NCBI GenBank assembly: GCA_011176655.1 | Contig: DUEB01000005.1 | Span: 1-12,663, forward strand | Source of the DNA: Dehalococcoidia bacterium | Lineage (GTDB): Bacteria > Chloroflexota > Dehalococcoidia > Dehalococcoidales > UBA5760 | DNA: 12,663 nt | Direction of reading: 5' to 3' | In this document: positions 12,460 through 12,663 of the stretch, one piece after another | Position numbering within the stretch: position 1 is the stretch's first letter | How the letters are laid out: each line of letters begins with the position of its first letter | The notes under the pieces: generated by a model | Database searches by the model: none | The model's input: the letters and a program-made list of their open reading frames with translations, nothing else | Told to the model about the DNA's origin: nothing | Program-made: the position numbers and the translations under genes

Positions 12460-12484
12460 ACACTGTGCCCTAAAAGGCTCACAA
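12457..12484 (-). promoter_or_regulatory. Possible promoter of the FG-GAP gene
   Basis: On the minus strand: -35 TTGTGA (12479-12484), 16-base spacer, -10 TGTAAT (12457-12462). The leader to the ATG at 12353 would be about 95 bases. It is the best match between the SDR stop codon and the gene. Confidence 0.4.
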
Positions 12485-12520
12485 GCGCCGGATATTCTGC
12501 TAACTCAAACCAGGCCGCCG

Positions 12521-12663
<143 letters not shown>

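Overview
The window looks like a stretch of core genome from an anaerobic bacterium with moderately high GC. The mix is hom-thrC next to folE, an Mrp/NifU-like/MobB cluster, a MobB with a C-terminal extension, many non-ATG starts with strong Shine-Dalgarno sites, and a secreted FG-GAP repeat protein. This is what I would expect from Chloroflexota, class Dehalococcoidia or a relative. That placement is inference from gene content and protein style, not proof. No phage, transposase, CRISPR or integrase signal is visible.

Layout. (1) 2-681, plus: the 3' end of pyrK (electron-transfer subunit of dihydroorotate dehydrogenase), then a YjbQ-family gene. (2) 683-4988, minus: a four-gene operon read as membrane-anchored tandem-parvulin protein, hom, thrC, folE, with a good sigma70-type promoter at 5092-5120. 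(3) 5273-7416, minus: a three-gene operon mrp, NifU-like scaffold, mobB, with a promoter at 7473-7502. It is diverged from (4) 7560-8228, plus: yggS, followed by 8315-8734, plus: a cupin protein with its own promoter and a cysteine-rich tail. (5) 8778-10000, minus: def (peptide deformylase), then a HAD phosphatase of the phosphoserine phosphatase/MtnX type. (6) 10243-10806, minus: a PH-like plus SHOCT protein with a dyad inside its promoter. (7) 11014-11087, plus: tRNA-Pro(GGG) with a structured trailer. (8) 11172-12353, minus: an exported protein made of seven 50-51 residue FG-GAP/VCBS repeats. (9) 12521-12663, minus: the C-terminus of a short-chain dehydrogenase that runs off the right edge.

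How the genes work together. Hom and ThrC carry out two steps of threonine synthesis; homoserine kinase is not in the window. FolE opens the pterin/folate branch and is translationally tied to thrC. The Mrp/NifU-like/MobB trio reads as a cofactor module, Fe-S cluster assembly plus molybdenum-cofactor nucleotide attachment, as would serve complex Fe-S molybdoenzymes. Its Mrp is unusual: only one cysteine in 334 residues and no CxxC cluster motif.

I did not find a clearly new multi-gene system. The best leads are the cysteine-depleted Mrp beside a cysteine-rich NifU-like scaffold, the tandem parvulin domains that lack the usual histidines, the cupin with a four-cysteine tail, and dyads placed on the promoters of the SHOCT and FG-GAP genes. 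No convincing intrinsic terminator with a U-run was found anywhere in the window.
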